From Acidobacteriota bacterium (GTDB lineage: Bacteria; Acidobacteriota; Thermoanaerobaculia; Multivoradales; J023), in contig JAJCXO010000080.1 in the NCBI GenBank assembly GCA_029263395.1, forward strand, positions 1 through 64,000: a DNA stretch of 64,000 bases, given 5' to 3'. The notes under the pieces were generated by a model, which saw only the letters and a program-made list of their open reading frames with translations, did not search any database and had not been told where the DNA came from. The translations under genes and the position numbers were made by a program. Below are positions 1-8,520 of this stretch, one piece after another; position 1 is the first letter of the stretch; every line of letters begins with the position of its first letter.

Positions 1-176
1 CCTCTCCCGGTTGAGACGACTCGAAGGGCGCCACCCCTTTTTAAATAGTTCGATCAGAGATACGAGAAGGCAGCACGATAGGGGAGAGGCACAAGGACGA
101 GGGTGGTGCGGTCGCTAGCATAGAGGCGACCCCACCCCGTCCCCGCTCGGGGTTGTTGGGCTCTTTATGCTAGCCG
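1..176 (+). ncRNA. Candidate structured RNA or long 5' leader
   Basis: No gene is seen here. The first eight bases (CCTCTCCC) are perfectly complementary to 82-89, and a second element pairs GCTAGCATA at 114-122 with TATGCTAGC at 166-174. Inside the second stem, GAG 123-125 can pair with CTC 161-163, and CCCC 141-144 with GGGG 149-152 around a four-base loop. This nested pairing is more than a simple terminator, and no T-run follows it. It may be the 3' part of an RNA gene that begins left of the window, or the leader of the response regulator at 250. No known RNA family was recognised. Confidence 0.3.
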
Positions 177-194
177 TAATGTTCGGGGCCTAAA

Positions 195-249
195 GTCCTC
201 TCTAGACGGCGGTCAGATCGTCGTCTAGCGAATAGAGAGGACGTCCTGA
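195..249 (+). promoter_or_regulatory. Hairpin sequestering the ribosome binding site of the response regulator
   Basis: GTCCTCTCTA at 195-204 is perfectly complementary to TAGAGAGGAC at 233-242. The right arm contains the purine-rich Shine-Dalgarno sequence GAGAGG for the ATG at 250, so the folded form would hide it. A shorter alternative self-pairing, AGGACGTCCT at 238-247, overlaps the same arm. This suggests translational control, but no ligand or trans factor is evident. Confidence 0.4.
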
Positions 250-684
250 ATGAATACCGCCGTCAACGAAGTCAAATCCAATCTGCCGGAAGCGCGAGTG
301 CTTCTGGCTGACGATAGCCCGATAAGCCAGACCGCCACCCGCTTCATGTTGAAGCACCTCGGAGTCGAGGTTGATGTTGCCGCCCATGGCAGAGCTGCGG
401 TCGAGCTCGCATCTGAACGCGCTTACGATCTAATTTTGATGGATTGCCAAATGCCCATCATGGATGGTTATGAAGCGACCCAAGCGATTCGGCAGCAGGA
501 GCAAGCGCCGGATGCCTTCGGCAGCGTGCCGCGGACACCCATCGTTGCCCTTAGTGGCAAAGTGATGGATGGCGACCGTGAAGAATGTTTGCACTACGGT
601 ATGGACGACTGCCTGGGTAAGCCGTTCGATCTCGCCCACCTACAAGCTTGCCTGCAACGGTGGCTAGCGGACAGTTGCGAGTGA
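250..684 (+). CDS. Single-domain response regulator (CheY-like receiver)
   Basis: A 144-residue protein consisting of one receiver domain with a short N-terminal extension of about 15 residues. The acidic pocket (ADDS), the phospho-acceptor Asp in LMDCQMPIMDG, the switch Ser in ALSGK and the conserved Lys in GKPF are all present, so phosphotransfer chemistry looks intact. There is no output domain, so it probably acts by protein contact or as a phosphorelay intermediate, as in hybrid-kinase pathways. No histidine kinase lies nearby. The start is supported by GAGAGG just upstream, which sits in a hairpin. The stop is followed by about 85 bases without a gene before the convergent small membrane protein. 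Confidence 0.9.
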   Translation: MNTAVNEVKSNLPEARVLLADDSPISQTATRFMLKHLGVEVDVAAHGRAAVELASERAYDLILMDCQMPIMDGYEATQAIRQQEQAPDAFGSVPRTPIVALSGKVMDGDREECLHYGMDDCLGKPFDLAHLQACLQRWLADSCE

Positions 685-768
685 AAGCGGTGCCTTCCGG
701 ACTAGCTGCTTGATCAAGCGCGGCTTGTTGTCTCGAAAGGCGCTCCGATCCGCGCGGCTGCAAGGTCG

Positions 769-1032
769 TTATGCTGGTAGCTTGACGTAGCGCAGCAGCA
801 AGCAGCCGAGGACCGCGCCAAGGGTAGCGGTTGCGAGACTACGGACATCGAAGGCCGCCATACCGCCAAACCCCAGTGCTGTGGCGAGTAAGCCACCGAT
901 CATTGCACTGCCTAGTCCGACCAGTGAGGCAGCTGTTGCCCCTAGGGATGGTTCTCCGGGGAGAAACCGGCTGGCGAGCAACCCGGCTGCAAGTCCGATC
1001 AAGATCCAAGAGACGAGTCCGAGTAAAAGCAT
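769..1032 (-). CDS. GlsB/YeaQ/YmgE family small membrane protein
   Basis: An 87-residue, very hydrophobic protein with three predicted membrane segments rich in Gly, Ala and Leu. It has the GlsB/YeaQ (transglycosylase-associated) pattern: an N-terminal helix with GLAAGLLASRFLPG, then two glycine-rich helices. The family consists of small inner-membrane proteins often induced by general stress; their biochemical role is not established, and the name transglycosylase-associated should not be read as an enzyme activity. It is transcribed away from polA, sharing the 143-base gap between them. Length is typical of the family. Confidence 0.75.
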   Translation of the reverse strand: MLLLGLVSWILIGLAAGLLASRFLPGEPSLGATAASLVGLGSAMIGGLLATALGFGGMAAFDVRSLATATLGAVLGCLLLRYVKLPA

Positions 1033-1175
1033 GATGTGATCTTGGTTTCCTTCTTCGATTGGCGAGTCGACTTCGAGAGTTGGCGCACCGCGAGTTTATC
1101 GCGCCGTGAGTTGGCCCGCCTAGAGTTTGCTGTGCAGACCTGCGCCAAGACGGGTCGCAAGGGTAGAATCGCTCC

Positions 1176-3812
1176 ATGAACAGCGAACGCCCCCGCCTTT
1201 TCCTGATCGACGGCTATTCCAACATCTTCCGTGCCTTCTACGCCATTCGCGGTCTGTCGAGCTCGAAAGGGGAGCCGACCAACGCCGTCTTCGGATTTAT
1301 CCAAATGCTGCGGAAGCTGCTGAAGGACGATAAACCCGAATATCTCGGCATCGCCTTCGACGTTTCGTCTGACACGGTGCGCAAGGACAGCTACAGCGAA
1401 TACAAGGCTAATCGTGCTCCGATGCCCGATGATCTCCGGTCACAAATCCCGTGGATCCGTAAAGCCATCGAGGCTTACAAAATCCCCTTACTGGAGCTTC
1501 CCAAGTACGAAGCCGACGACGTCCTGGGTACCATGGCCAAGAAGGCCGTGGCAGCGGGTTATGAGGTTGTGCTGGTCAGTCCTGACAAGGATCTTATGCA
1601 ACTGGTGGGCGACGGGGTTTTCCAATACCACACGTCGCGCGACAAGCTTTACGATCCGCAGCTAGTCGAGGACGACTTCGGTGTTCCGCCACACCAGGTC
1701 ATCGATGTGTTGGCGTTGATGGGAGACAGTTCGGACAACGTACCCGGGGTGCCAGGCATTGGCCAAAAGGGCGCGGTCAAGTTGGTGAGCGAGTACGGTT
1801 CGGTGGAGACGTTGATCGAGCGCGCCAGCGAGATCACGGCGAGGGGATATGGCAAGAAGCTCACCGAACATCAAGAATCTGCGCGGTTGTCGAAAGAGTT
1901 GGTGACCATTCACACCGACCTCGACATCGAGTTTGACCCCCAATCGTTAGCGTTGGAAGAACCAGACTACGGAGCTTTGCGGGAGCTCTGCTGGCAACTC
2001 GACCTCAACAGTCTGGCACAGGAGCTGGAGGCTTCGATCGGCCAGACCGCTAAACCTGCGGCGCCGGCAGGTGATCTAGCTTCGGATCAGGCGTGGCAGG
2101 ATCTGGTCGATCATCTCGGCAGTGAAATTGTTGTCGGCGTGGTTGGCACCTCACAGGCAGTTGGTGTCGCGATCCTCGACGCCAAGGGGGAACCTTGGTA
2201 CGCGGACTTTCGGCAGGCAGGCTTGCGTGCCGCGGTCGAAGCGAGCCTCGTTACTTGGGCAGGACGGGAAGACATCACTCTCGTAGGCCACGATCTCAAA
2301 GAAGTATTGCGTCTACTACCGCCGCGAGTCATCGTCAGCTGTCGCCTATTCGATACCATGCTGGCGTCTTACCTCACACGCTCCGCGCTCCGCAGCCACG
2401 AACTGCCGGCGGTTGTGCTCGAGCGACTGCACCTGTCGGCGATCACCGCGGCGCAAGCCGGCTTCACCCGCGGCGAGGAGCCGTTGGCCGGCGACTCCAA
2501 ACTGCTCTCTTTTGCTGCTGAACAAGTTGACCTACCGCAACGGATGAAGGCTGCGCTGCACCAAGATCTGGTCGATGACCAACTAGTATCAGTTTACGAA
2601 ACTATCGAGGAGCCGTTGGTCCCAATTTTGGCGGATATCGAGGAATCGGGTATCGAACTCGATGTTATCTACCTCGAAAACATGTCGGATGAGCTAGCTG
2701 GCGAAATTGCCTCGCTCGAGGAGAAGATCTACGAACTGGCAGGAGAACGATTCAACATCAACTCACCGCGCCAGCTCGGCACGATCATGTTCGAAAAATT
2801 GGGCCTGCCAGTTCTGCGCAAGACCCGTAAAACCAAGGCCTATTCGACCGGTGCCGAGACCCTCGAGGAGCTGGCTGCCCGTGGCTTCGACCTGCCTGAA
2901 CATCTGTTGCGGTATCGCGAGCTCACCAAGCTGAAGTCGACCTACGTCGATGCCTTACCTGCTTTGCTGGCGGCTGATGGCAGGCTGCACACTCGGTTCA
3001 ACCAGGCAGTTGCGGCGACTGGACGACTCTCTTCAGCGCATCCCAATCTGCAGAATATTCCGATTCGTACCGAGCAGGGGAATCGTATTCGTAAGGCCTT
3101 TCGCGCCGCCGAGGGCCGAGCCTTGGTGGTCGCTGACTATAGCCAGATCGAGCTCCGAGTTTTGGCGCACATTGCCGACGAAGAGGCGATGATAAAGGCC
3201 TTTCGTGCCGGTGAGGACATTCATGCATCAACCGCCGCAGCGGTATTTGATGTGTCTCCGTTGTTGGTCAACGCCGAACAGCGTCGGATGGCGAAGGTGA
3301 TCAACTTTGGCATCATCTATGGCATGAGTGGTTGGGGGCTGGCCCAGCGCCTCGGGATCGGGAAGAAGGATGCCGAACGGTTCATTGCCGCCTACATGGA
3401 GCGTTATCCGGGAGTCTCTCGTTACACCGAGGAGACCTTGGCTGAAGCTCAGGAAACCCGTCGGGTGAAGACCCTCTATGGCCGGATCCGCCAATTGCCT
3501 GACATCAACAGTCGCAATTATTCACTGCGCGAGAATGCTAAACGGATGGCGATCAACGCTCGTATCCAGGGCACCGCCGCTGATCTCATGAAGTTGGCGA
3601 TGATTGCGGTCGATCACCGTCTACGTCGTGAAATGCCTGACGCGCGCCTATTGCTGACGGTGCATGATGAATTGGTGCTGGAGGGGCCGGCGGAAACGAT
3701 CGAGGCACTCGGTGAGCTGACCCGTGAAGAGATGGAGGGTGTTGCCAACCTCACGGTGCCGTTGGTGGTGGATCTTGGCAAGGGAGAGACCTGGTACGAG
3801 GCCAAGGCATAG
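1176..3812 (+). CDS. polA: DNA polymerase I
   Basis: An 878-residue family A DNA polymerase for gap filling and Okazaki fragment processing. Residues 1 to about 290 form the 5'-3' flap exonuclease (RLFLIDGYSNIFRAFYAI, YEADDVLGT, MGDSSDNVPGVPGIGQK). About 300-480 is the 3'-5' exonuclease-like fold, and about 490-878 the polymerase. Motif A begins at Asp654 (DYSQIELR), motif B is RRMAKVINFGIIYG near 703-716, and motif C is VHDE at 829-832. The middle domain lacks the DxE metal-binding motif at its start, so proofreading is probably lost, as in several bacterial Pol I enzymes. The start lacks a clear Shine-Dalgarno; TAGAAT at 1164-1169 lies six bases before the ATG, which would fit a leaderless transcript. 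Confidence 0.97.
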   Translation: MNSERPRLFLIDGYSNIFRAFYAIRGLSSSKGEPTNAVFGFIQMLRKLLKDDKPEYLGIAFDVSSDTVRKDSYSEYKANRAPMPDDLRSQIPWIRKAIEAYKIPLLELPKYEADDVLGTMAKKAVAAGYEVVLVSPDKDLMQLVGDGVFQYHTSRDKLYDPQLVEDDFGVPPHQVIDVLALMGDSSDNVPGVPGIGQKGAVKLVSEYGSVETLIERASEITARGYGKKLTEHQESARLSKELVTIHTDLDIEFDPQSLALEEPDYGALRELCWQLDLNSLAQELEASIGQTAKPAAPAGDLASDQAWQDLVDHLGSEIVVGVVGTSQAVGVAILDAKGEPWYADFRQAGLRAAVEASLVTWAGREDITLVGHDLKEVLRLLPPRVIVSCRLFDTMLASYLTRSALRSHELPAVVLERLHLSAITAAQAGFTRGEEPLAGDSKLLSFAAEQVDLPQRMKAALHQDLVDDQLVSVYETIEEPLVPILADIEESGIELDVIYLENMSDELAGEIASLEEKIYELAGERFNINSPRQLGTIMFEKLGLPVLRKTRKTKAYSTGAETLEELAARGFDLPEHLLRYRELTKLKSTYVDALPALLAADGRLHTRFNQAVAATGRLSSAHPNLQNIPIRTEQGNRIRKAFRAAEGRALVVADYSQIELRVLAHIADEEAMIKAFRAGEDIHASTAAAVFDVSPLLVNAEQRRMAKVINFGIIYGMSGWGLAQRLGIGKKDAERFIAAYMERYPGVSRYTEETLAEAQETRRVKTLYGRIRQLPDINSRNYSLRENAKRMAINARIQGTAADLMKLAMIAVDHRLRREMPDARLLLTVHDELVLEGPAETIEALGELTREEMEGVANLTVPLVVDLGKGETWYEAKA

Positions 3813-3852
3813 ACGTTCCCTACTGACGCCACATTGTCGCCACATTTGATCA

Positions 3853-3876
3853 CTAGATTGCCTCTGCAATCGATCT
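3853..3876 (+). terminator. Weak hairpin downstream of polA
   Basis: GATTGC at 3856-3861 and GCAATC at 3866-3871 pair perfectly around a CTCT loop about 40 bases after the polA stop. No T-run follows, so this is only a possible factor-dependent or processed 3' end. Confidence 0.25.
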
Positions 3877-3954
3877 AGAAAAGACATCCGCGGAGGTTGG
3901 AATCTTTCCAGCGCCGTCTCTTTCGGTGTCGAACATCCACGCAAGGAGGATCAG

Positions 3955-4203
3955 ATGCTGGTGTGCAGACTCGGCCCAACAACGGCTAGCCAACAACACA
4001 TGGGTGTGAGGTCGACTACTGAAGCGACAGCCAATGGTTCTCGCCTCGGTGATGGTGGTCCAGTGTTTCTACCGCGGCGTAAGCCATCGGCAATCGGCGA
4101 AACACTGTTGGCACATGCTGTTGGCCTCGAGCCGCTGACCTCTTACGAGGAGGGCGCACACGAGATCCGCCTCGACACACCGTGCGATGCCACAAGAACG
4201 TGA
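3955..4203 (+). CDS. Small hypothetical protein
   Basis: An 82-residue open frame preceded by a strong Shine-Dalgarno (AAGGAGG at 3943-3949, five bases before the ATG), which is the main reason to list it. No family, signal peptide or membrane segment is recognised; the protein is polar with mixed composition. It lies in the otherwise empty gap between polA and the convergent lytic transglycosylase, whose stop lies 26 bases beyond. It could be a real small protein or a chance frame. Conservation in related genomes would decide. Confidence 0.4.
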   Translation: MLVCRLGPTTASQQHMGVRSTTEATANGSRLGDGGPVFLPRRKPSAIGETLLAHAVGLEPLTSYEEGAHEIRLDTPCDATRT

Positions 4204-4229
4204 ACCAACCTTGTGGCCCAACACCCGTG

Positions 4230-5963
4230 TCAGGACGGGGAGGGGATCACCAGCACTTGCCGCGGCTGGATAATGTGATTGCGGATCTTGTTAGCGCTTT
4301 GCAGGGCTCGAACGGTGGTGCCATAACGGCGGGCTATACTGGCGAGGGTTTCGCCGGAACGCACCACGTGAGTAGTGGCTGCGTCGGTAGACAACGAATT
4401 CGGTAGGCTGAGTCGTTGGCCCACATAGATGCGGTTGGCGCTACGTAGGCCGTTGTGTGAGCGGAGCGCCGAGACCGAGGTGCCGTAGGCTTCAGCGATG
4501 GCCGACAGCGTTTCGCCCCGTTTGACGACATGTTTGCCGGGAGTTGTCTGCGGTGTAGCGGCAGCGACGCGCGAGCTGGTCGTAATTCCCGAGCTGGAAG
4601 ACCGTGAGCGTCTTCCAGGCGGGATCAACAGTCGTTGGCCGATACTGATCCGGTTTGCACTGCGCAGCTTGTTGGCCTGCTGCAGGCGGGATGTCGAAGT
4701 CCCGAATTTGTCAGCGATCCGACTGAGTGTGTCGCCGCGTCGCACCTTGTAATAGTGGCCAACTTGATGCGTCGAAGTGCGATCGGCCGGCAGGCTGGCG
4801 AAGGCTGTTTCAAAGGCTGTGCCGCGGCCGTCTGGGACCATTAAACGATAGTTCTTCGGCAAGTAGACGTCGCCGCTCCAAACATTCGACGCCAACGCCG
4901 GATTCATCGTCTTCAGAGTGTCGAGATCGGTGTCTGCGGCGCGGGCGAGATCCCGGATCGCTACATAACGATCGGGTCGGTACGCATCGTAACGCAGCGC
5001 TGGAGCTGGCTCGACCCCGGGAAAGTGATGGTTGCGGTTCTCGTAGACGCGGACCGCTGCGATGAATTCGCTGTAGAAATTGCGCGACGCGAAACCGAAT
5101 AGGCGGGATCTATAGCGGGTCGAGATCTCGCCCATGTCGCGAGTTCCCAACCGCCTGACGGCCCGCTGCATACCTGCGCGCCCGTGATTGTAAGCTGTGA
5201 TCGCCAGCGGCCAGGTTTTCAAAGCTTTGTAGTTGCCGGTGAGGTGCTTGCCTGCCGCCTCGGAAGCCAGGAGCGGATCGAAACGTTGGTCGAATTCGAG
5301 CTCCATGTCGAGATACATACGGGCGGTCGGCCGCACGAATTGCCAAATGCCACCAGCCTGTGCTGCGGAGCGTGCCTTCCATTGAAACAGGGATTCCACG
5401 AACGGCAGGCGTGTCAGCTCTTGGGGTAACCCCTGCCCTTCGAAAATTGATTCGATCTCGTCCATGTACACGCCCGAACGCTCGATACCCTCGGCGAATT
5501 GGTCCTTGAGGCATCGCTGGGTGCGCAAACGTTCAGCTGCGGCGCTGTATTTGCTGCGCCCGCCAGGGGTCCCGTTCCAAAGTTGCTCAACCCGTACTTG
5601 ATCTTCTGGGTAACGTTTCGAGACTCGACCCGCCGCCAGATCCATCAACAGCGTTCGATATTTGGTCTTGGCTTGTTGGATCTCGTTGCGTCGAGCTTGG
5701 GCTTTGTGACCCGCTGAGCGCCTGGATGTATCGAGTGCGGTGAAGTCGAGCACTGCATAAATCACGTTGAGGTGGCGTTCGTCGTGAAGCAGTACCTGGT
5801 GACTGTCGTACTTCGAGTAGACGGCAGTCCAGAAGGCGACATTGGGTTCGAGCTGTTCCGGCACTGGAAACAGTCGCGAATCGAGCGCGACCGCCTGGCT
5901 GCCGGCTACCATCGCTAGCACAATCACGAGAGCGGCGGTTCGGACAGCCAAGACAGAGTTCAT
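4230..5963 (-). CDS. LysM-containing lytic transglycosylase (MltD-like)
   Basis: A secreted or periplasmic murein-cleaving enzyme of 577 residues from the chosen ATG, which starts a clear signal peptide (MNSVLAVRTAALVIVLAMVA). The frame is open further upstream, but that part encodes the repeats of the leader and is unlikely to be translated. A goose-lysozyme-type SLT domain occupies roughly residues 150-290; the catalytic Glu is in RLPFVES, followed by AGGIWQF and AITAYNHG. Three LysM repeats follow (each with RGDTLSRIA or RSGETLASIA type starts), preceded by a degenerate one. This matches membrane-bound lytic transglycosylase D. The products are 1,6-anhydro-muropeptides. It is transcribed divergently from the rhodanese gene. 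Confidence 0.92.
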   Translation of the reverse strand: MNSVLAVRTAALVIVLAMVAGSQAVALDSRLFPVPEQLEPNVAFWTAVYSKYDSHQVLLHDERHLNVIYAVLDFTALDTSRRSAGHKAQARRNEIQQAKTKYRTLLMDLAAGRVSKRYPEDQVRVEQLWNGTPGGRSKYSAAAERLRTQRCLKDQFAEGIERSGVYMDEIESIFEGQGLPQELTRLPFVESLFQWKARSAAQAGGIWQFVRPTARMYLDMELEFDQRFDPLLASEAAGKHLTGNYKALKTWPLAITAYNHGRAGMQRAVRRLGTRDMGEISTRYRSRLFGFASRNFYSEFIAAVRVYENRNHHFPGVEPAPALRYDAYRPDRYVAIRDLARAADTDLDTLKTMNPALASNVWSGDVYLPKNYRLMVPDGRGTAFETAFASLPADRTSTHQVGHYYKVRRGDTLSRIADKFGTSTSRLQQANKLRSANRISIGQRLLIPPGRRSRSSSSGITTSSRVAAATPQTTPGKHVVKRGETLSAIAEAYGTSVSALRSHNGLRSANRIYVGQRLSLPNSLSTDAATTHVVRSGETLASIARRYGTTVRALQSANKIRNHIIQPRQVLVIPSPS

Positions 5964-6001
5964 ACGGTGCGGCGCCTTGTGGTAAAAGTTTTTCAACAGC
6001 C

Positions 6002-6079
6002 GGTGCGTGCAATCACAGAACTCCTCGCAACAGAGTTCCTGCAACAGAGTCCCTCGTAACAGAGCCCCTCGCACGCACC
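6002..6079 (-). repeat. Four short direct repeats enclosed by a 9-bp inverted repeat in the transglycosylase leader
   Basis: GGTGCGTGC at 6002-6010 is perfectly complementary to GCACGCACC at 6071-6079. Between them lie four degenerate units of 14-17 bases, each built on ACAGAGnnCCT (6011-6027, 6028-6041, 6042-6056, 6057-6071). On the minus strand this would form a stem with a large repeat loop beginning close to the predicted transcription start and ending about 40 bases before the start codon. Confidence 0.6.
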
Positions 6080-6083
6080 TCAC

Positions 6084-6089
6084 AGTATA
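6084..6089 (-). promoter_or_regulatory. Possible -10 box for the lytic transglycosylase
   Basis: TATACT on the minus strand is close to the sigma-70 -10 consensus and would place the transcript start at about 6077, at the edge of the inverted repeat in the leader. No good -35 is visible at the usual distance. Confidence 0.35.
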
Positions 6090-6090
6090 T

Positions 6091-6407
6091 CGCGGTCGGA
6101 TCGAGAGTTGGTGATGAGCAGCGATGCCAAGGCTCGGCCGAGGGGCAAAAGTGACGAATCACACCTGGATTGCTTCGAACGACAGGAATCGTGAGAAGAT
6201 GAGTGTTCGACGCAGCGGTCGATCCTCGCCGCGAATCTGGACGGGATCGATTAAGCCGAGCCGTGCGTCCGGCGCTGGTATTCGACACGTACCCGTCGGG
6301 AGAATAGACAAGGCGTCGAGAGAACAGAAAGGCGCGGCAGAACAGCTGACGTGTCGAGAACAGAGAAGTCACTCAACCTAGAGTTTGTTCGAAATAGGAG
6401 ACGATCC
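6091..6407. other. Divergent intergenic region with a second repeat-bearing leader
   Basis: About 320 bases without a gene between the divergent transglycosylase and rhodanese genes. CGACACGT at 6283-6290 is perfectly complementary to ACGTGTCG at 6349-6356, and the enclosed stretch contains repeated AGAACAG words (near 6321, 6340 and 6357). This resembles the arrangement on the transglycosylase side. No other structure was seen. Confidence 0.4.
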
Positions 6408-7271
6408 ATGAGCGCTATTGAAAGTCGGGGCTACTCTCAGCCCGATGTGCTGGTTTCTTCCGATTGGGTTGCAGCTCACCTCGACGATCCCAACGTACGT
6501 CTAGTCGAATCGAATGAAGATCCTTTGGTGTATCCATCGGGGCATATCGCCGGTGCCGTCGAAGTGGATTGGACGCGGGATCTCAACGATCAGCTTCGGC
6601 GTGACTATCTCGACAAAGATGGCTTTGAAGCGTTGGCTCGCCGGATCGGAATCACCTCGGAAACTACAGTCGTCTTCTACGGTGACAAGAACAACTGGTG
6701 GGCTTGTTATGCCTTTTGGGTCTTCCAGCTCTTCGGCCATGACAACGCCAAAGTCATGGATGGTGGGCGCCTCAAATGGCATCGTGAAGGTCGCGACTTT
6801 GTGCGCGATCAACCGTCTTACGCGGCGACTACCTACAAGGCCCCGGCGCGCGACGACTCGTCCATTCGCGCCTTCCGTGATCAGGTTTTGGTGCACGCCG
6901 AGAAGCAGCTACCGTTGGTGGATGTCCGCAGCCCAGAAGAGTACAGCGGCGAACGGTTGCACATGCCAGATTTCCCCAACGAAGGCGCGTTGCGTGGAGG
7001 GCATATTCCGGGTGCCAAGAGCGTGCCGTGGGCACGTGCAATCAACCCAGAAGACGGCTCCTTTTTGAGCGCTTCCGAGCTCAGAGCAATCTACCAAGAC
7101 GAGCAGGGGCTCGATCCCAGCGACAACGTTGTCGCCTATTGCCGAATCGGCGAGCGTTCGAGCCACACCTGGTTTGTGCTCACTTACCTACTGGGTTTCG
7201 AAAATGTCCGTAACTACGACGGCAGCTGGACCGAGTGGGGCAACCTCGTCGGTGCGCCGATCGAAAAGTGA
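6408..7271 (+). CDS. Sulfurtransferase with two rhodanese domains
   Basis: A 287-residue thiosulfate or 3-mercaptopyruvate sulfurtransferase. The first domain (about 15-135) is structural and the second (about 160-285) carries the active-site Cys in [11 protein letters not shown]. The Arg/Glu/Arg loop resembles thiosulfate-type enzymes of the CysA/SseA group more than the CGSGV loop of mercaptopyruvate enzymes, but substrate cannot be fixed from sequence. The ATG at 6408 has AGGAG seven bases upstream; the frame continues 19 codons further upstream without such support. The sufE gene starts 10 bases after the stop, so both likely act in sulfur transfer to Fe-S or thio-cofactor assembly. Confidence 0.92.
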   Translation: MSAIESRGYSQPDVLVSSDWVAAHLDDPNVRLVESNEDPLVYPSGHIAGAVEVDWTRDLNDQLRRDYLDKDGFEALARRIGITSETTVVFYGDKNNWWACYAFWVFQLFGHDNAKVMDGGRLKWHREGRDFVRDQPSYAATTYKAPARDDSSIRAFRDQVLVHAEKQLPLVDVRSPEEYSGERLHMPDFPNEGALRGGHIPGAKSVPWARAINPEDGSFLSASELRAIYQDEQGLDPSDNVVAYCRIGERSSHTWFVLTYLLGFENVRNYDGSWTEWGNLVGAPIEK

Positions 7272-7281
7272 GCCTCTGTCC

Positions 7282-7734
7282 ATGGGATATCCCCCAAAGC
7301 TGGCGGAGCTAGTCGAGACACTGGAGTTGTTGTCGCGGATGGAGCGGATCGATTATCTGATTTCGGTCGCCGATCGTTTCCAGGAGGTCCCCGACAACAT
7401 TGCCCGGCGTCCCTATGGCGAAGAGCACAAGGTGCCAGCCTGCGAATCGGAAGCCTATATGTGGGCCGAAAAACAATCCGACCAGACCCTCAAGCTGTAT
7501 TTTGCGGTCGAGAACCCTCAGGGTATCTCGGCCAAGGCTATGGCGGTGATCCTCGACGAGAATCTCTCAGGGGAGCCAGCAGAGCATCTCGCGATGGTCT
7601 CCGGTGACATGGTGTACGACATCTTTGGGCGCGAGCTTTCGATGGGTAAGAGCATGGGCTTAATGGGTATGGTGTCGATGGTGACTGGCTCGGCGAAGAA
7701 GCTACACGCGATGATCGCGGAGGCAACTTCATGA
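7282..7734 (+). CDS. sufE: SufE family Fe-S assembly sulfur acceptor
   Basis: A 150-residue SufE-like protein that would accept persulfide sulfur from a cysteine desulfurase and pass it to the Fe-S scaffold. The fold pattern is complete: N-terminal helices (RIDYLISVADRF), the acceptor-loop Cys in VPACESEAYMW, and the C-terminal GMVSMVTGSAKKLHAMI helix. The start at 7282 gives the normal family N-terminus; an upstream in-frame extension overlaps the rhodanese gene. No SufS, SufB or SufC lies in the window. The rhodanese just upstream could supply sulfane sulfur. The stop overlaps the next gene by ATGA, indicating translational coupling. Confidence 0.9.
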   Translation: MGYPPKLAELVETLELLSRMERIDYLISVADRFQEVPDNIARRPYGEEHKVPACESEAYMWAEKQSDQTLKLYFAVENPQGISAKAMAVILDENLSGEPAEHLAMVSGDMVYDIFGRELSMGKSMGLMGMVSMVTGSAKKLHAMIAEATS

Positions 7735-8510
7735 AGACGGAGGGTTCCGAGCGCCAGTTCGAAGGCAAAGTGGTGCTGGTCACCGGCGGATCCGGCGGTA
7801 TTGGACGTACCGTTTGTCGACGTTTCGCGGAGCGCGGCGCCCGAGTTTGGGTCCATTACCATCGGGGAGAAGAGGCCGCCGACGCCAGCCTGCAACAACT
7901 TGATGGAGACGGGCACCACAAAGTGAGTGCGGACCTGCGAGATCCGACGGCCGTGCGCGAAATGGTGGAAGGCGTGGCGACGGAGTCTGGCAGACTCGAT
8001 ATTCTGGTCAACAATGCTGGCATTTTCGAGCGCCATCCGCCGTTGACCGTCGATTTTGAGACCTGGTGCGAAGTCTGGGAACGGACCCTCGGTACCAATC
8101 TTGTCGGCGCGGCAAATGCGGCGTACTGCGCTGCTCGGTTGATGGTTGCGGCGGGAGGCGGGCGAATTGTCAATATTTCGTCGCGCGGCGCCTTCCGTGG
8201 TGAGCCAGAGAGTCCGGCTTATGGGGCTTCGAAAGCTGGAATCAATGCCCTCAGTCAATCCTTGGCGTTGGCATTGGCGCCCCATGGGGTGTACGTCTAT
8301 GCGGTAGCCCCAGGTTTCGTCGAGACTGCGATGGCGAGACCCTACCTGACCGGTGAAATGGCGGAGGCGATCCGTCAGCAGAGCCCGTTGGGGCGGGTGG
8401 CGACCACCGAAGACATCGCCTATTGGGTCCTATGCCTGGCCGACGAGGCCGCAACGTTTGCAACCGGCGCCATCGTTGATGTCAACGGCGCTTCCTACCT
8501 CAGAACATGA
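7731..8510 (+). CDS. Short-chain dehydrogenase/reductase
   Basis: A 259-residue classical SDR with an NAD(P)-binding Rossmann fold. The TGGSGGIG cofactor loop, the NNAG motif and the catalytic Ser...Tyr-x-x-x-Lys set (NISSRGAF, YGASKAG) are all present, so it should be active. The C-terminal part (DEAATFATGAIVDVNGA) is of FabG type. The substrate is unknown. It is fused by ATGA overlap to sufE and followed 10 bases later by the methyltransferase-like gene, forming one four-gene plus-strand unit starting at the rhodanese. Confidence 0.9.
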   Translation: MKTEGSERQFEGKVVLVTGGSGGIGRTVCRRFAERGARVWVHYHRGEEAADASLQQLDGDGHHKVSADLRDPTAVREMVEGVATESGRLDILVNNAGIFERHPPLTVDFETWCEVWERTLGTNLVGAANAAYCAARLMVAAGGGRIVNISSRGAFRGEPESPAYGASKAGINALSQSLALALAPHGVYVYAVAPGFVETAMARPYLTGEMAEAIRQQSPLGRVATTEDIAYWVLCLADEAATFATGAIVDVNGASYLRT

Positions 8511-8520
8511 GGACTTTTCG

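Noticed and set aside
7518-8285. A 255-codon minus-strand frame antisense to sufE and the SDR
   Set aside because: It is entirely antisense to two recognised genes and has no domain or signal.
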